NCBI GenBank assembly: GCA_002430545.1
Contig: DJCM01000020.1
Coordinates: forward strand, 469 to 13,368
DNA from: Flavobacteriaceae bacterium UBA5950
GTDB taxonomy: Bacteria > Bacteroidota > Bacteroidia > Flavobacteriales > Flavobacteriaceae
Length of the DNA stretch: 12,900 bases
Direction of reading: 5' to 3'
The position numbers and the translations under genes are program-made. The first letter of the stretch is position 1. Each line of letters starts with the position of its first letter. Under the pieces are notes generated by a model. It had not been told where the DNA came from and did no database searches. It was given only the letters and a program-made list of their open reading frames with translations. Below, piece by piece: positions 7,181-12,900 of this stretch.

Positions 7181-7669
7181 TTATTGTGCTTCATCAGGCA
7201 TTACCGCCATCACCAAACCAGTTGCATCACCAAAATCGCCACCTTCGGTAATTTTTCCGTTTTCGTCAAATGATAAATAGTGATACCAAAAGCCTTTAAA
7301 GCTTTTGCCAGAGGCAGTGTTTGTTCCGGACCAATAGCCATAGGTTCTTACACTTCCGTTAAGAAGATTGGTTTCAGGATCAACACCCGGCAGGTAGTTT
7401 TCTGCTTCCCAACTAATGTCTTCCATGGCGTCGTGCCAACCTTTATAGTATTCTCTCAACTCTTCTCTATTCATCAAAGGACCCCCATAAAAAGCACTTT
7501 GGTATTCCACTTCATCTGCAAAAAACGACATGGTTGCGTCAAGATCTTCTGTTACAAAAACCTCAAACCATTGTTTTGCAGTTTCAACATTCTTTTCAAA
7601 ATCTGGGTGTTGCACGCCAGAACAAGAAACCAACAGAATGACTGTAAATAATAATAATAGTTTTTTCAT
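7181..7669 (-). CDS. Lipoprotein with SnoaL/NTF2-like domain
   Basis: A 162-residue protein taken from ATG 7667-7669, where MKKLLLLFTVILLVSC forms a lipoprotein signal with Cys16 as the acylated residue. The frame stays open further upstream, but that would bury the signal peptide. The mature part starts SGVQHPDF with no acidic surface-export motif, so it is probably periplasmic. Residues ~25-155 fit the cone-shaped SnoaL/NTF2 fold: helix AKQWFEVFVTEDLDATMSFF, then ADEVEYQ, a helix with NREELREYYKGW, and a C-terminal curved sheet (TYGYWSGTNTASGKSFKG, WYHYLSF). The family includes isomerases, dehydratases and ligand-binding proteins; no function can be assigned. The gene at 9607-10107 is a paralogue, sharing W-S/T-G-T near the centre of the sheet followed by a GK. 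Confidence 0.8.
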   Translation of the reverse strand: MKKLLLLFTVILLVSCSGVQHPDFEKNVETAKQWFEVFVTEDLDATMSFFADEVEYQSAFYGGPLMNREELREYYKGWHDAMEDISWEAENYLPGVDPETNLLNGSVRTYGYWSGTNTASGKSFKGFWYHYLSFDENGKITEGGDFGDATGLVMAVMPDEAQ

Positions 7670-7711
7670 CGTATTGTTTTTAGTGTCAGCAAGATAAGAA
7701 ATCAATGAACA

Positions 7712-7721
7712 TGATCGATCA
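7712..7721. promoter_or_regulatory. Perfect palindrome TGATCGATCA in divergent intergenic region
   Basis: A 10-bp perfect palindrome between the divergent SnoaL lipoprotein (start 7669) and Rossmann gene (start 7850). A similar one, TGATGCATCA, is at 8779-8788; both have the form TGAT-NN-ATCA. It could be an operator, but 10-bp palindromes also arise by chance. Confidence 0.2.
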
Positions 7722-7825
7722 AGGACTTCTTTTTTTTTTAAAATGACTCTAGCCAACTCCAGAAATGTTTGATCTACAACATAAGAATGAAGACTAATGA
7801 CAATGAAGAAATAGAGTTTATGCTT

Positions 7826-7833
7826 TATTTTTG
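7826..7833 (+). promoter_or_regulatory. Bacteroidetes -7 box TATTTTTG
   Basis: TATTTTTG matches the TAnnTTTG -7 consensus of Bacteroidetes primary sigma-factor promoters exactly and ends 16 bp before ATG 7850, giving a transcript start within about 10 nt of that codon. No convincing -33 TTTG is seen at the expected distance. It supports choosing 7850 over upstream in-frame starts. Confidence 0.45.
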
Positions 7834-7849
7834 CAAATATTATTTTTCC

Positions 7850-8518
7850 ATGCAACAACAACACGCCATTGTTTTGGGTGCCACTGGAGCCACTGGGCGG
7901 GCACTCGTCCAGCAATTACTCGATCACCCAGCCTTTGGAGCTGTTTCCATATTTGTTCGGAAAACAACATACCTTAAACACAAAAAACTAAAAGTTTACG
8001 AAATAGATTTTTCAAAACTGAAGGCCTGCAAAAACCTCATTGTTGGTGATGTTTTGTTTTCTGCTTTGGGTACGACCCGCAAAGATGCTGGCAGCAAAGC
8101 CAGGCAATATGAAGTGGACTATACCTACCAATATGAATTTGCCAAAATGGCATCAGACAATGGGGTTGACCAATATTCACTAGTATCATCTTATGGTGCT
8201 AATAAAAAATCATTATTTTTTTATTTTAAAATAAAAGGAGCTTTAGAAGAAGAAATAAAAAAATTATCATTTCAATCAATTCATATTTTCCAGCCGTCTA
8301 GCCTCATCCGGCAACCCGACCTACTTAGACCAGCAGAAAAAAAATTAATTTGGGTGATGAGTAAATTAAGCCGAATAGGGTTTTTAGAATCGCAACGACC
8401 ATTGGCAGTTGACATTTTGGCGAAGAAAATGATTGCAGAAGCTGTGCAAAACTCAAGAGGAATAGAGGTGTTTCAACGCAAAAATATAGAAGATAAGTTG
8501 ACGAATAGTAGGGCTTAG
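7850..8518 (+). CDS. NAD(P)-binding Rossmann-fold protein, HTATIP2-like atypical SDR
   Basis: 222 residues from ATG 7850. The frame is open further upstream (TTG 7769, ATG 7787 and 7820), but the dinucleotide fold starts at once after 7850 and a -7 promoter box falls at 7826-7833. Residues 6-17, AIVLGATGATGR, carry the glycine-rich GxxGxxG loop that binds NAD(P)H. VRK (36-38) follows strand 2, and DVLFSALGTT (67-76) is the core strand 4 region. LVSSYGA (111-117) and Tyr125-x3-Lys129 (YFKIK) match the SDR catalytic positions. FQPSSLIRQ (147-155) and a C-terminal helix are as in HTATIP2/TIP30-type and related NAD(P)H-binding oxidoreductases. The substrate is unknown; the protein should be cytoplasmic. 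No operon partner is evident. Confidence 0.85.
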   Translation: MQQQHAIVLGATGATGRALVQQLLDHPAFGAVSIFVRKTTYLKHKKLKVYEIDFSKLKACKNLIVGDVLFSALGTTRKDAGSKARQYEVDYTYQYEFAKMASDNGVDQYSLVSSYGANKKSLFFYFKIKGALEEEIKKLSFQSIHIFQPSSLIRQPDLLRPAEKKLIWVMSKLSRIGFLESQRPLAVDILAKKMIAEAVQNSRGIEVFQRKNIEDKLTNSRA

Positions 8519-8536
8519 TTTATGTTAAGTAGCGAT

Positions 8537-8671
8537 TCAAATCAGTGCTTTTAACTTTAAGTAACTTTTTTGAATATTTTTTTTGATATAGCTCTTAATC
8601 AACTCTGTACGTGTGACTTCCCTGACCATAATTTTTTGCGTATTATTGTCAAAGTAAGCAATTTTTTTCAT
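8537..8671 (-). CDS. Possible small basic protein, 44 aa
   Basis: A minus-strand ORF from ATG 8669-8671 to TGA 8537-8539. The product begins MKKIAYFDNNTQKIMVREV and continues with a lysine-rich helix-like stretch (RTELIKSYIKKNIQKSYLKLK). TATTTTTG (complement of 8711-8718) lies about 40 bp upstream, fitting the -7 box of this phylum. The peptide looks protein-like and basic but matches no family I recognise. In sequence this AT-rich a 45-codon ORF could be chance. Confidence 0.35.
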   Translation of the reverse strand: MKKIAYFDNNTQKIMVREVTRTELIKSYIKKNIQKSYLKLKALI

Positions 8672-8710
8672 TTAAATATATGAGTTTAAAATTGTGGAAC
8701 CTAAGTTAAA

Positions 8711-8718
8711 CAAAAATA
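8711..8718 (-). promoter_or_regulatory. Minus-strand -7 box TATTTTTG
   Basis: The plus strand reads CAAAAATA, so the minus strand matches TAnnTTTG. It would start a transcript about 30 nt before the small ORF ending at 8537. No -33 element is evident, and the AT-rich context makes a chance match likely. Confidence 0.25.
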
Positions 8719-8852
8719 AAATAACTTCAAAATAGTTTACTTATTTTTATAAAAATAAAAAAAATTCGAGTTAAAATATGATGCATCAATAATGTAAACG
8801 ACTCCATGCTTGATGGTTCTTAATAATACCTCTTTTTTATAACTGGCTGGCC

Positions 8853-8867
8853 ATACGTCAAACGTAT
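8853..8867. repeat. Inverted repeat ATACGT-CAA-ACGTAT
   Basis: Perfect 6-bp arms with a 3-nt spacer, about 55 bp upstream of the DUF2834 gene. Its position suits an operator; there is no T-run, so it is not a terminator. Confidence 0.3.
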
Positions 8868-8920
8868 TAAAGGACATATATTACAAGCAGATTTTATTAA
8901 CTACAATATCTTTTATTATT

Positions 8921-9238
8921 ATGAAAAACGTGTTTTTATTATTGGCAATTGCAGGCGTTGCAGGGCCCTATTATTTTATTTATAAATTTATTGAGACCAA
9001 CAATTGGCATTGGTCAACTACTCTTTTTTTTGAACAAATCAACGCAAACGCTGGAATGAAAATCCTAAATGCTGATTTGACTGTTGCAGCAACGACCTTT
9101 TTGGTGTTTATCATTTACAAACGAAGTGTAAAATCGATATCGACAAAACGATTTCTCACCTATTTTGCTTCTCTGTTTTTGGTAGGGTTTTCATTGGCAT
9201 TTCCACTTTATTTGTATCACAATTACAAAAACGCATAG
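8921..9238 (+). CDS. DUF2834 small membrane protein
   Basis: 105 residues with three hydrophobic segments: ~3-23 (VFLLLAIAGVAGPYYFIYKF), ~50-66 (DLTVAATTFLVFIIYKR) and ~80-98 (YFASLFLVGFSLAFPLYLY). It is therefore a small inner-membrane protein. The pattern G..GPYYF near the start, an Asp at the head of helix 2, and LVGFSLAFPLYLYH at the end fits DUF2834, whose function is unknown. The ATG at 8921 follows an AT-rich leader. The Kazal-type lipoprotein gene starts 20 bp after its stop and is probably transcribed with it. Confidence 0.8.
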   Translation: MKNVFLLLAIAGVAGPYYFIYKFIETNNWHWSTTLFFEQINANAGMKILNADLTVAATTFLVFIIYKRSVKSISTKRFLTYFASLFLVGFSLAFPLYLYHNYKNA

Positions 9239-9257
9239 TGTTTGTAATAGCCAATAG

Positions 9258-9473
9258 ATGAGACTATACACACTTCTTTTTCTTTTTTTAATCACCATGT
9301 GTAAAAAAGATGATGATATGCCACCCTGCACAACAGAACCGAGCACCACTGATGTGGCATGTATCGAAATATATGATCCAGTCTGTGGGTGTGATGACAT
9401 CATATACAGCAATACTTGCACTGCCGAGGCCAGTGGGGTGTTGCGCTGGACGCAAGGTGCTTGTGCCGACTGA
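9258..9473 (+). CDS. Kazal-type serine protease inhibitor lipoprotein
   Basis: 71 residues. Residues 1-15 are a lipoprotein signal (LFLFLITMC), with Cys15 the probable lipid anchor. The next residues KKDDD resemble the K-(D/E)2 surface-export signal of Bacteroidetes lipoproteins, so the domain is probably displayed outside the cell. Residues 24-69 form one Kazal domain with six Cys (24, 35, 43, 45, 54, 69) and the hallmark PVCGCDDIIYSNTC. Aligning CIEIYDPVCG with the ovomucoid loop CTLEYRPLCG puts Glu37 at P1, so the target would be a protease that cuts after Glu rather than a trypsin- or elastase-type enzyme. Bacterial Kazal domains are thought to block host, predator or competitor proteases. 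It lies 20 bp after the DUF2834 gene. Confidence 0.85.
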   Translation: MRLYTLLFLFLITMCKKDDDMPPCTTEPSTTDVACIEIYDPVCGCDDIIYSNTCTAEASGVLRWTQGACAD

Positions 9474-9606
9474 TTGAATGGGAAGAACATCAATTGTCCA
9501 ATTAAAACACATCTTTACAATTTGTTAATGTTTTTTAGAATTTAGTTACTAAATTTAGGCTTCAGTTTAAAAATAAAACAATAAATCAATTTTTTAATAG
9601 AATACA

Positions 9607-10107
9607 ATGAAGAACTTTTTTTTAATTCTTACCGTTTCAATGTTTATGATTTCTTGCACACAGGTGTCGGAAAATCACATTGAAAAAACAGAAAACCACT
9701 TTGGTACAATTGAAGTAAATGATGCAAAATCATTGGCGATGGATGCTTTTAATGATGCTTATGTTGCCAATGACATGAGTGGTCAAGAAGAACTATTTGC
9801 CGAAAATGCAGTAGCCAATGTAAATGGCCAAGAAACAACACCAGCAGCAATGATGGAAGGATTCTTGCAAGGGCATAATTTTTACAGTGATGTCCAAAAC
9901 TCCGAACGAGCGACAGGGACTTTTGTTCTCGACAGTGGAGAAATCTATACAAACACTTGGTTTGACTGGACAGGTACAAGCAATGCCACTGGCAAAACAG
10001 TTAGTTCGCCTGTACAAGCCTCATTCAAATGGGAAAACGACAAGGTTGTTGAGGTGAGTTTCCTCTACAATTCACATGATTATATCATGAATATGGGGGC
10101 AGAATAA
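9607..10107 (+). CDS. Lipoprotein with SnoaL/NTF2-like domain (paralogue of 7181-7669)
   Basis: 166 residues. MKNFFLILTVSMFMISC is a lipoprotein signal with Cys17. The mature N-terminus (TQVSENH) lacks the acidic export motif, so it is probably periplasmic. Residues ~38-162 fit the SnoaL/NTF2 fold: AMDAFNDAYVANDM helix, EELFAENAVANVNG, AAMMEGFLQG helix, then strands TYNTWFDW-like (WFDWTGTSNATGK, 118-130), PVQASFKWENDKVVEV and a C-terminal helix-like tail. It shares the W-x-G-T-x-x-A-x-G-K pattern with the other lipoprotein. In the 133-bp gap upstream, TTTG (9521) and TAAATTTA (9550, one base off the -7 consensus) could be a promoter, though their spacing is wide. A strong terminator follows. 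Function and ligand are unknown. Confidence 0.8.
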   Translation: MKNFFLILTVSMFMISCTQVSENHIEKTENHFGTIEVNDAKSLAMDAFNDAYVANDMSGQEELFAENAVANVNGQETTPAAMMEGFLQGHNFYSDVQNSERATGTFVLDSGEIYTNTWFDWTGTSNATGKTVSSPVQASFKWENDKVVEVSFLYNSHDYIMNMGAE

Positions 10108-10129
10108 CTGTAAACCACTTGAAAATAAT

Positions 10130-10155
10130 AACCCGCCATTTGGTGGGTTTTTTTT
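10130..10155 (+). terminator. Rho-independent terminator
   Basis: The stem AACCCGCC (10130-10137) pairs with GGTGGGTT (10142-10149) around loop ATTT, with one G-U pair, and runs into eight T (10148-10155). It lies 23 bp after the SnoaL lipoprotein stop and separates that gene from aconitase. Confidence 0.9.
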
Positions 10156-10190
10156 GTGCCACAAGTCTAAGCTATGCCATAAATAATTTA

Positions 10191-10219
10191 TTGTTGCTCT
10201 CTAAATTATCATCTATAAT
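10191..10219 (+). promoter_or_regulatory. Possible promoter of the aconitase gene
   Basis: TTGTTG (10191-10196) and TATAAT (10214-10219) are 17 bp apart, and the predicted start is about 30 nt before the ATG. The -10 is perfect for sigma-70 but only partly fits the Bacteroidetes TAnnTTTG box, so the assignment is tentative. Confidence 0.35.
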
Positions 10220-10254
10220 TTCCTATTTTTACAGCTGAAAATAAAGCAACCAAA

Positions 10255-12528
10255 ATGGCATTCGATATTTCAATGATAAAAGCAACTTACGAACGATTGG
10301 CCTCTCGTGTGGAAGCTGCTCGTAAAGTAACAGGAAAAGCATTAACTGCATCGGAAAAAATTCTGTATGCCCATTTGTGGGATGGTGAAGCAAAACAAGC
10401 TTTCGAGCGAGGCATAGATTATGTTGACTTTGCTCCAGACCGAATCGCGTGTCAAGACGCAACTGCTCAAATGGCATTGTTGCAATTTATGCAAGCAGGA
10501 AAACCAAAAGTAGCTGTGCCAACAACTGTGCATTGCGATCATTTGATCCAAGCCAAAGAGGGTGCTGCTGCCGATTTGAAATCTGCCAACAGCACCTCTG
10601 CTGAGGTGTTTGATTTCCTACAGTCTGTATCAAACAAATATGGGATTGGATTCTGGAAACCAGGTGCTGGAATTATCCATCAAGTGGTGTTGGAAAACTA
10701 TGCCTTTCCTGGCGGAATGATGATTGGAACCGACTCGCATACAGTCAATGCAGGTGGATTGGGAATGGTTGCCATTGGCGTTGGTGGTGCTGATGCTGTT
10801 GATGTTATGGCAGATATGCCATGGGAGTTAAAATTTCCCAAACTCATTGGGGTGAAGCTCACAGGAAAACTCAATGGTTGGACAGCTCCCAAAGACGTGA
10901 TTCTCAAAGTAGCTGGGATCTTAACAGTTAAAGGTGGAACAGGAGCAATCATCGAATATTTTGGAGATGGCGCAAAAGCCATGTCATGTACTGGTAAAGG
11001 CACCATTTGCAATATGGGCGCAGAGGTTGGCGCAACGACCTCAACCTTTGGCTATGATAAGTCTATGGAGCGCTATCTTCGTGCAACAGACAGAGACGAT
11101 GTTGCTGATGCTGCCAATGCTGTCAAAGAACACCTCACTGCCGACCCAGAAGTGTATGAACACCCAGAACAATATTTTGATCAGGTGATCGAAATTGATC
11201 TTGATACCTTGTCGCCTCACATCAATGGGCCTTTTACCCCAGACCTAGCAACCCCTGTAGCAGAAATGGGCGAAAAAGCACAAACCAACGATTGGCCGAT
11301 CAAAGTTGAATGGGGCCTCATCGGGTCGTGTACCAACTCTTCTTATGAAGACCTGTCGAGAGCAGCATCGATTGCCAAACAAGCAGTCGATAAAAAGCTA
11401 ACAACCAAAGCTACTTTTGGTATCAATCCAGGTTCAGAACAAGTGCGTTACACAGCCGAACGCGATGGGCTGCTGGATATTTTTGAAGACTTGGATGCAA
11501 CCATATTCACCAATGCATGTGGACCATGTATTGGCCAATGGGCAAGAGACGGAGCAGACAAACAAGAGAAAAACTCAATCATACACTCGTTTAATCGCAA
11601 TTTTTCTAAACGAGCAGATGGCAATCCAAATACACATGCCTTTGTTGCCTCCCCCGAAATGGTGGCAGCAGTGGCCATTTCTGGGCGTTTGGATTTTAAC
11701 CCTATCACAGATACACTCATCAACCAAGATGGAGAAGAGGTTCGCCTCGAATCACCAACTGGATTAGAGCTTCCACCATCTGGTTTTGACGTGGAGGACA
11801 ATGGCTATCTCGCACCAGAGGAAGATGGTTCTGGTGTTTCAGTTGTTGTGAAAGACGACTCAGAGCGTTTGCAACTACTGACCCCTTTTGCGCCTTGGGA
11901 TGGTAAGAACCTTATGGGTGCCAAACTGTTGATCAAAGCACATGGAAAGTGTACAACCGACCATATTTCTATGGCAGGGCCATGGTTGCGTTATCGAGGT
12001 CACTTAGACAACATTTCAAACAACTGCCTGATCGGAGCTGTAAATGCCTTTAACCAACAGACCAATTTTGTGAAAAATCAGTTGACAGGTGAGTATGGTG
12101 GAGTGCCAGATTTACAGCGCGCCTACAAAGCAGCAGGTATCGAAACGGTTGTGGTTGGAGATCACAACTATGGAGAAGGATCGTCGAGGGAGCACGCCGC
12201 AATGGAGCCACGTCATTTGGGAGTGAAGGTTGTTTTGGTGAAGTCGTTTGCTCGGATTCATGAAACCAATCTCAAAAAACAAGGAATGCTTGGCATTACG
12301 TTTGCCAATGAGTCAGACTATGATTTGGTTCAAGAAGACGACACCTTTAATTTCACTGATTTGTCTAGCTTCGCAGCTGGAAAAGCATTGACGATTGAAG
12401 TGGTTCATGCTGATGGTTCGACTGATGTGATTCAGGCCAATCACACCTATAATACAACACAAATTGAATGGTTTAAAGCTGGATCAGCATTGAACTTGAT
12501 CAAAGTGCAAAACAGTGCAGCGAAGTAA
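10255..12528 (+). CDS. acn: Aconitate hydratase (aconitase), mitochondrial-like type
   Basis: A 757-residue cytoplasmic [4Fe-4S] enzyme that interconverts citrate and isocitrate via cis-aconitate in the citric-acid and glyoxylate cycles. Length and motifs match the mitochondrial-type aconitase common in Bacteroidetes rather than the ~890-residue AcnA/IRP1 or AcnB forms. Cluster ligands are Cys359 (GSCTNSSYEDL) and Cys422/Cys425 (TNACGPCIGQW). Substrate-binding parts include GTDSHTVNAGGLG (Asp160-Ser161-His162) and NRNFSKRADGNPNTHAFVASPE. In the swivelling C-terminal domain, GDHNYGEGSSREHAAMEPRH carries Ser643/Ser644 and Arg645 of the active site. All expected catalytic blocks are intact. The start is ATG 10255 after an A-rich leader. 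It stands as a single gene between a terminator upstream and foreign-looking sequence downstream. Regulation is not evident. Confidence 0.97.
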   Translation: MAFDISMIKATYERLASRVEAARKVTGKALTASEKILYAHLWDGEAKQAFERGIDYVDFAPDRIACQDATAQMALLQFMQAGKPKVAVPTTVHCDHLIQAKEGAAADLKSANSTSAEVFDFLQSVSNKYGIGFWKPGAGIIHQVVLENYAFPGGMMIGTDSHTVNAGGLGMVAIGVGGADAVDVMADMPWELKFPKLIGVKLTGKLNGWTAPKDVILKVAGILTVKGGTGAIIEYFGDGAKAMSCTGKGTICNMGAEVGATTSTFGYDKSMERYLRATDRDDVADAANAVKEHLTADPEVYEHPEQYFDQVIEIDLDTLSPHINGPFTPDLATPVAEMGEKAQTNDWPIKVEWGLIGSCTNSSYEDLSRAASIAKQAVDKKLTTKATFGINPGSEQVRYTAERDGLLDIFEDLDATIFTNACGPCIGQWARDGADKQEKNSIIHSFNRNFSKRADGNPNTHAFVASPEMVAAVAISGRLDFNPITDTLINQDGEEVRLESPTGLELPPSGFDVEDNGYLAPEEDGSGVSVVVKDDSERLQLLTPFAPWDGKNLMGAKLLIKAHGKCTTDHISMAGPWLRYRGHLDNISNNCLIGAVNAFNQQTNFVKNQLTGEYGGVPDLQRAYKAAGIETVVVGDHNYGEGSSREHAAMEPRHLGVKVVLVKSFARIHETNLKKQGMLGITFANESDYDLVQEDDTFNFTDLSSFAAGKALTIEVVHADGSTDVIQANHTYNTTQIEWFKAGSALNLIKVQNSAAK

Positions 12529-12530
12529 GG

Positions 12531-12656
12531 GTTGAGATAGACAAAGAACTAAATATGTCTCCTCAACACTCAAGAAATCACATTAGGGATTTGATAAAAC
12601 ATGACATTTTACACGAAGGAGTTGTGAAAGGAAAAGAAGAATTAAAAAAAGTATAA
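12531..12656 (+). pseudogene. 3' end of an unrecognised ORF, 5' part missing
   Basis: Immediately after the aconitase stop, a frame reads VEIDKELN then MSPQHSRNHIRDLIKHDIL and ends KGKEELKKV before TAA 12654-12656. The only ATG in it (12555) would give just 33 residues, and the frame is open back to the aconitase stop region. It therefore looks like the C-terminus of a longer protein whose 5' part is missing. The peptide is charged and helix-like; I do not recognise its family. It lies 55 bp before the ferredoxin gene on the same strand and shares its AT-rich codon use. Either a transferred, truncated segment or a chimeric join in the assembly would explain it. A real 33-residue peptide is a weaker option. 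Confidence 0.35.
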
Positions 12657-12698
12657 AATCTGCCTTAGTAGGAAAAAAATATGATAACTTATAAAAAT

Positions 12699-12702
12699 AG
12701 GA
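12699..12702 (+). promoter_or_regulatory. Shine-Dalgarno site AGGA before the ferredoxin gene
   Basis: AGGA ends 9 nt before ATG 12712. A clear Shine-Dalgarno site is uncommon in Bacteroidetes and was not seen before the other genes here, which adds to the impression that this segment is of other origin. Confidence 0.5.
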
Positions 12703-12711
12703 AATTTCAAT

Positions 12712-12900
12712 ATGCCAAAAATAATATTTATAGAACCAAATGGTAAAGAAAAAGAAATTAATGCTGAAAATGGTATTTCTATTTTAGAAGTTGCTCATAA
12801 AAATGGTATTGATTTAGAGGGAGCTTGTGAGGGTTCATTAGCTTGTTCGACATGTCATCTAATTGTTGAAAAAGATTTTTTTGAAAAACTACCTGAACCA
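12712..12900 (+). CDS. fdx: Adrenodoxin-type [2Fe-2S] ferredoxin, N-terminal part (runs off window)
   Basis: 63 residues are visible from ATG 12712, and the frame is still open at the edge. GACEGSLACSTCHLIV carries Cys39, Cys45 and Cys48 (C-x5-C-x2-C), three of the four ligands of a vertebrate/ISC-type [2Fe-2S] cluster; the fourth would be past the window. Typical length is ~105-115 residues. SILEVAHKNGIDLEGACEG and the following FFEKLPEP closely resemble ferredoxins of Rickettsiales and other Alphaproteobacteria and mitochondrial ferredoxin. In those groups it supplies electrons for iron-sulfur cluster assembly, often next to isc/hsc genes. An AGGA site precedes it. AT-rich codons (ATA, TTA, AAT) and the family type differ from the Bacteroidetes-like genes upstream. 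Confidence 0.9.
   Translation, partial: MPKIIFIEPNGKEKEINAENGISILEVAHKNGIDLEGACEGSLACSTCHLIVEKDFFEKLPEP

Larger units (their letters stand above)
8519..8920. other. 402-bp AT-rich gap between genes
   Basis: Very AT-rich, with many homopolymer runs. It contains one plausible small minus-strand ORF (8537-8671) with a promoter-like box upstream of it (8711-8718), the palindrome TGATGCATCA (8779-8788) and an inverted repeat ATACGT-CAA-ACGTAT (8853-8867). No tRNA, insertion-sequence end or long remnant ORF was recognised. Confidence 0.6.

Noticed and set aside
7769..7849. Upstream starts for the Rossmann-fold gene (TTG 7769, ATG 7787, ATG 7820)
   Set aside because: They would add a tail not expected before the first beta strand, and the -7 box at 7826-7833 lies inside it.
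7670..7915. N-terminal extension of the minus-strand SnoaL lipoprotein
   Set aside because: The extended frame would place the lipoprotein signal inside the protein and overlap the divergent gene; the ATG at 7669 gives a standard signal peptide.
9191..9512. Two minus-strand open frames covering the Kazal gene
   Set aside because: The plus strand has a lipoprotein signal and a six-Cys Kazal domain; the minus-strand products show neither signal nor domain.
11448..11801. 117-codon minus-strand open frame inside aconitase
   Set aside because: It is opposite the conserved Cys422/Cys425 region; the aconitase frame explains the sequence fully.
1..12900. CRISPR array, tRNA, rRNA or an intact insertion sequence
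   Set aside because: No regularly spaced repeats, cloverleaf-like segments, rRNA-like stretches or complete transposase frames were seen on either strand by eye.

Overview
The window looks like chromosomal DNA of a low-GC Bacteroidetes bacterium, probably a marine Flavobacteriia/Cytophagia-type organism. The evidence is as follows. Almost no gene has a Shine-Dalgarno site, and AT-rich leaders are the rule. A TAnnTTTG-type -7 box lies just upstream of one start. Three short lipoproteins are present, one with a C-K-K-D-D-D start that resembles the Bacteroidetes surface-export signal. The aconitase is the ~755-residue mitochondrial-like form common in this phylum, and the GH15 enzyme is paired with a fused OtsA-OtsB. 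This is inferred from gene content; no marker gene such as rRNA is present.

Layout. 1-1500 is a patchwork: the 3' end of an SGNH hydrolase, a secreted CAP/PR-1-like protein, an SRPBCC protein, and two short related minus-strand relics, each sitting at the stop codon of the gene before it. 1501-7081 is the metabolic core: a minus-strand GH15 hydrolase (probable trehalase) diverges across only 43 bp from a bifunctional trehalose-6-phosphate synthase/phosphatase. That gene overlaps by 4 nt an unusual two-domain protein (PlsC-like acyltransferase plus SGNH esterase), followed by a small ORF and a bidirectional terminator. 7181-10107 holds small envelope and accessory genes: two SnoaL/NTF2-like lipoproteins, an HTATIP2-like Rossmann protein, a DUF2834 membrane protein and a Kazal-type inhibitor lipoprotein, with a 402-bp AT-rich gap at 8519-8920. 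10255-12528 is a complete aconitase.

After the aconitase stop (about 12530 to the end) the sequence changes character. It has the 3' end of an unrecognised ORF, then an AGGA-preceded adrenodoxin-type [2Fe-2S] ferredoxin of alphaproteobacterial/mitochondrial type that runs off the window. This is either a transferred segment or an assembly chimera.

How the genes fit together: trehalose synthesis and hydrolysis sit back to back. The coupled acyltransferase-esterase raises the possibility that trehalose, or a lipid made alongside it, is acylated or deacylated. That link is a hypothesis from context only. No CRISPR array, tRNA, rRNA or intact insertion sequence was seen.
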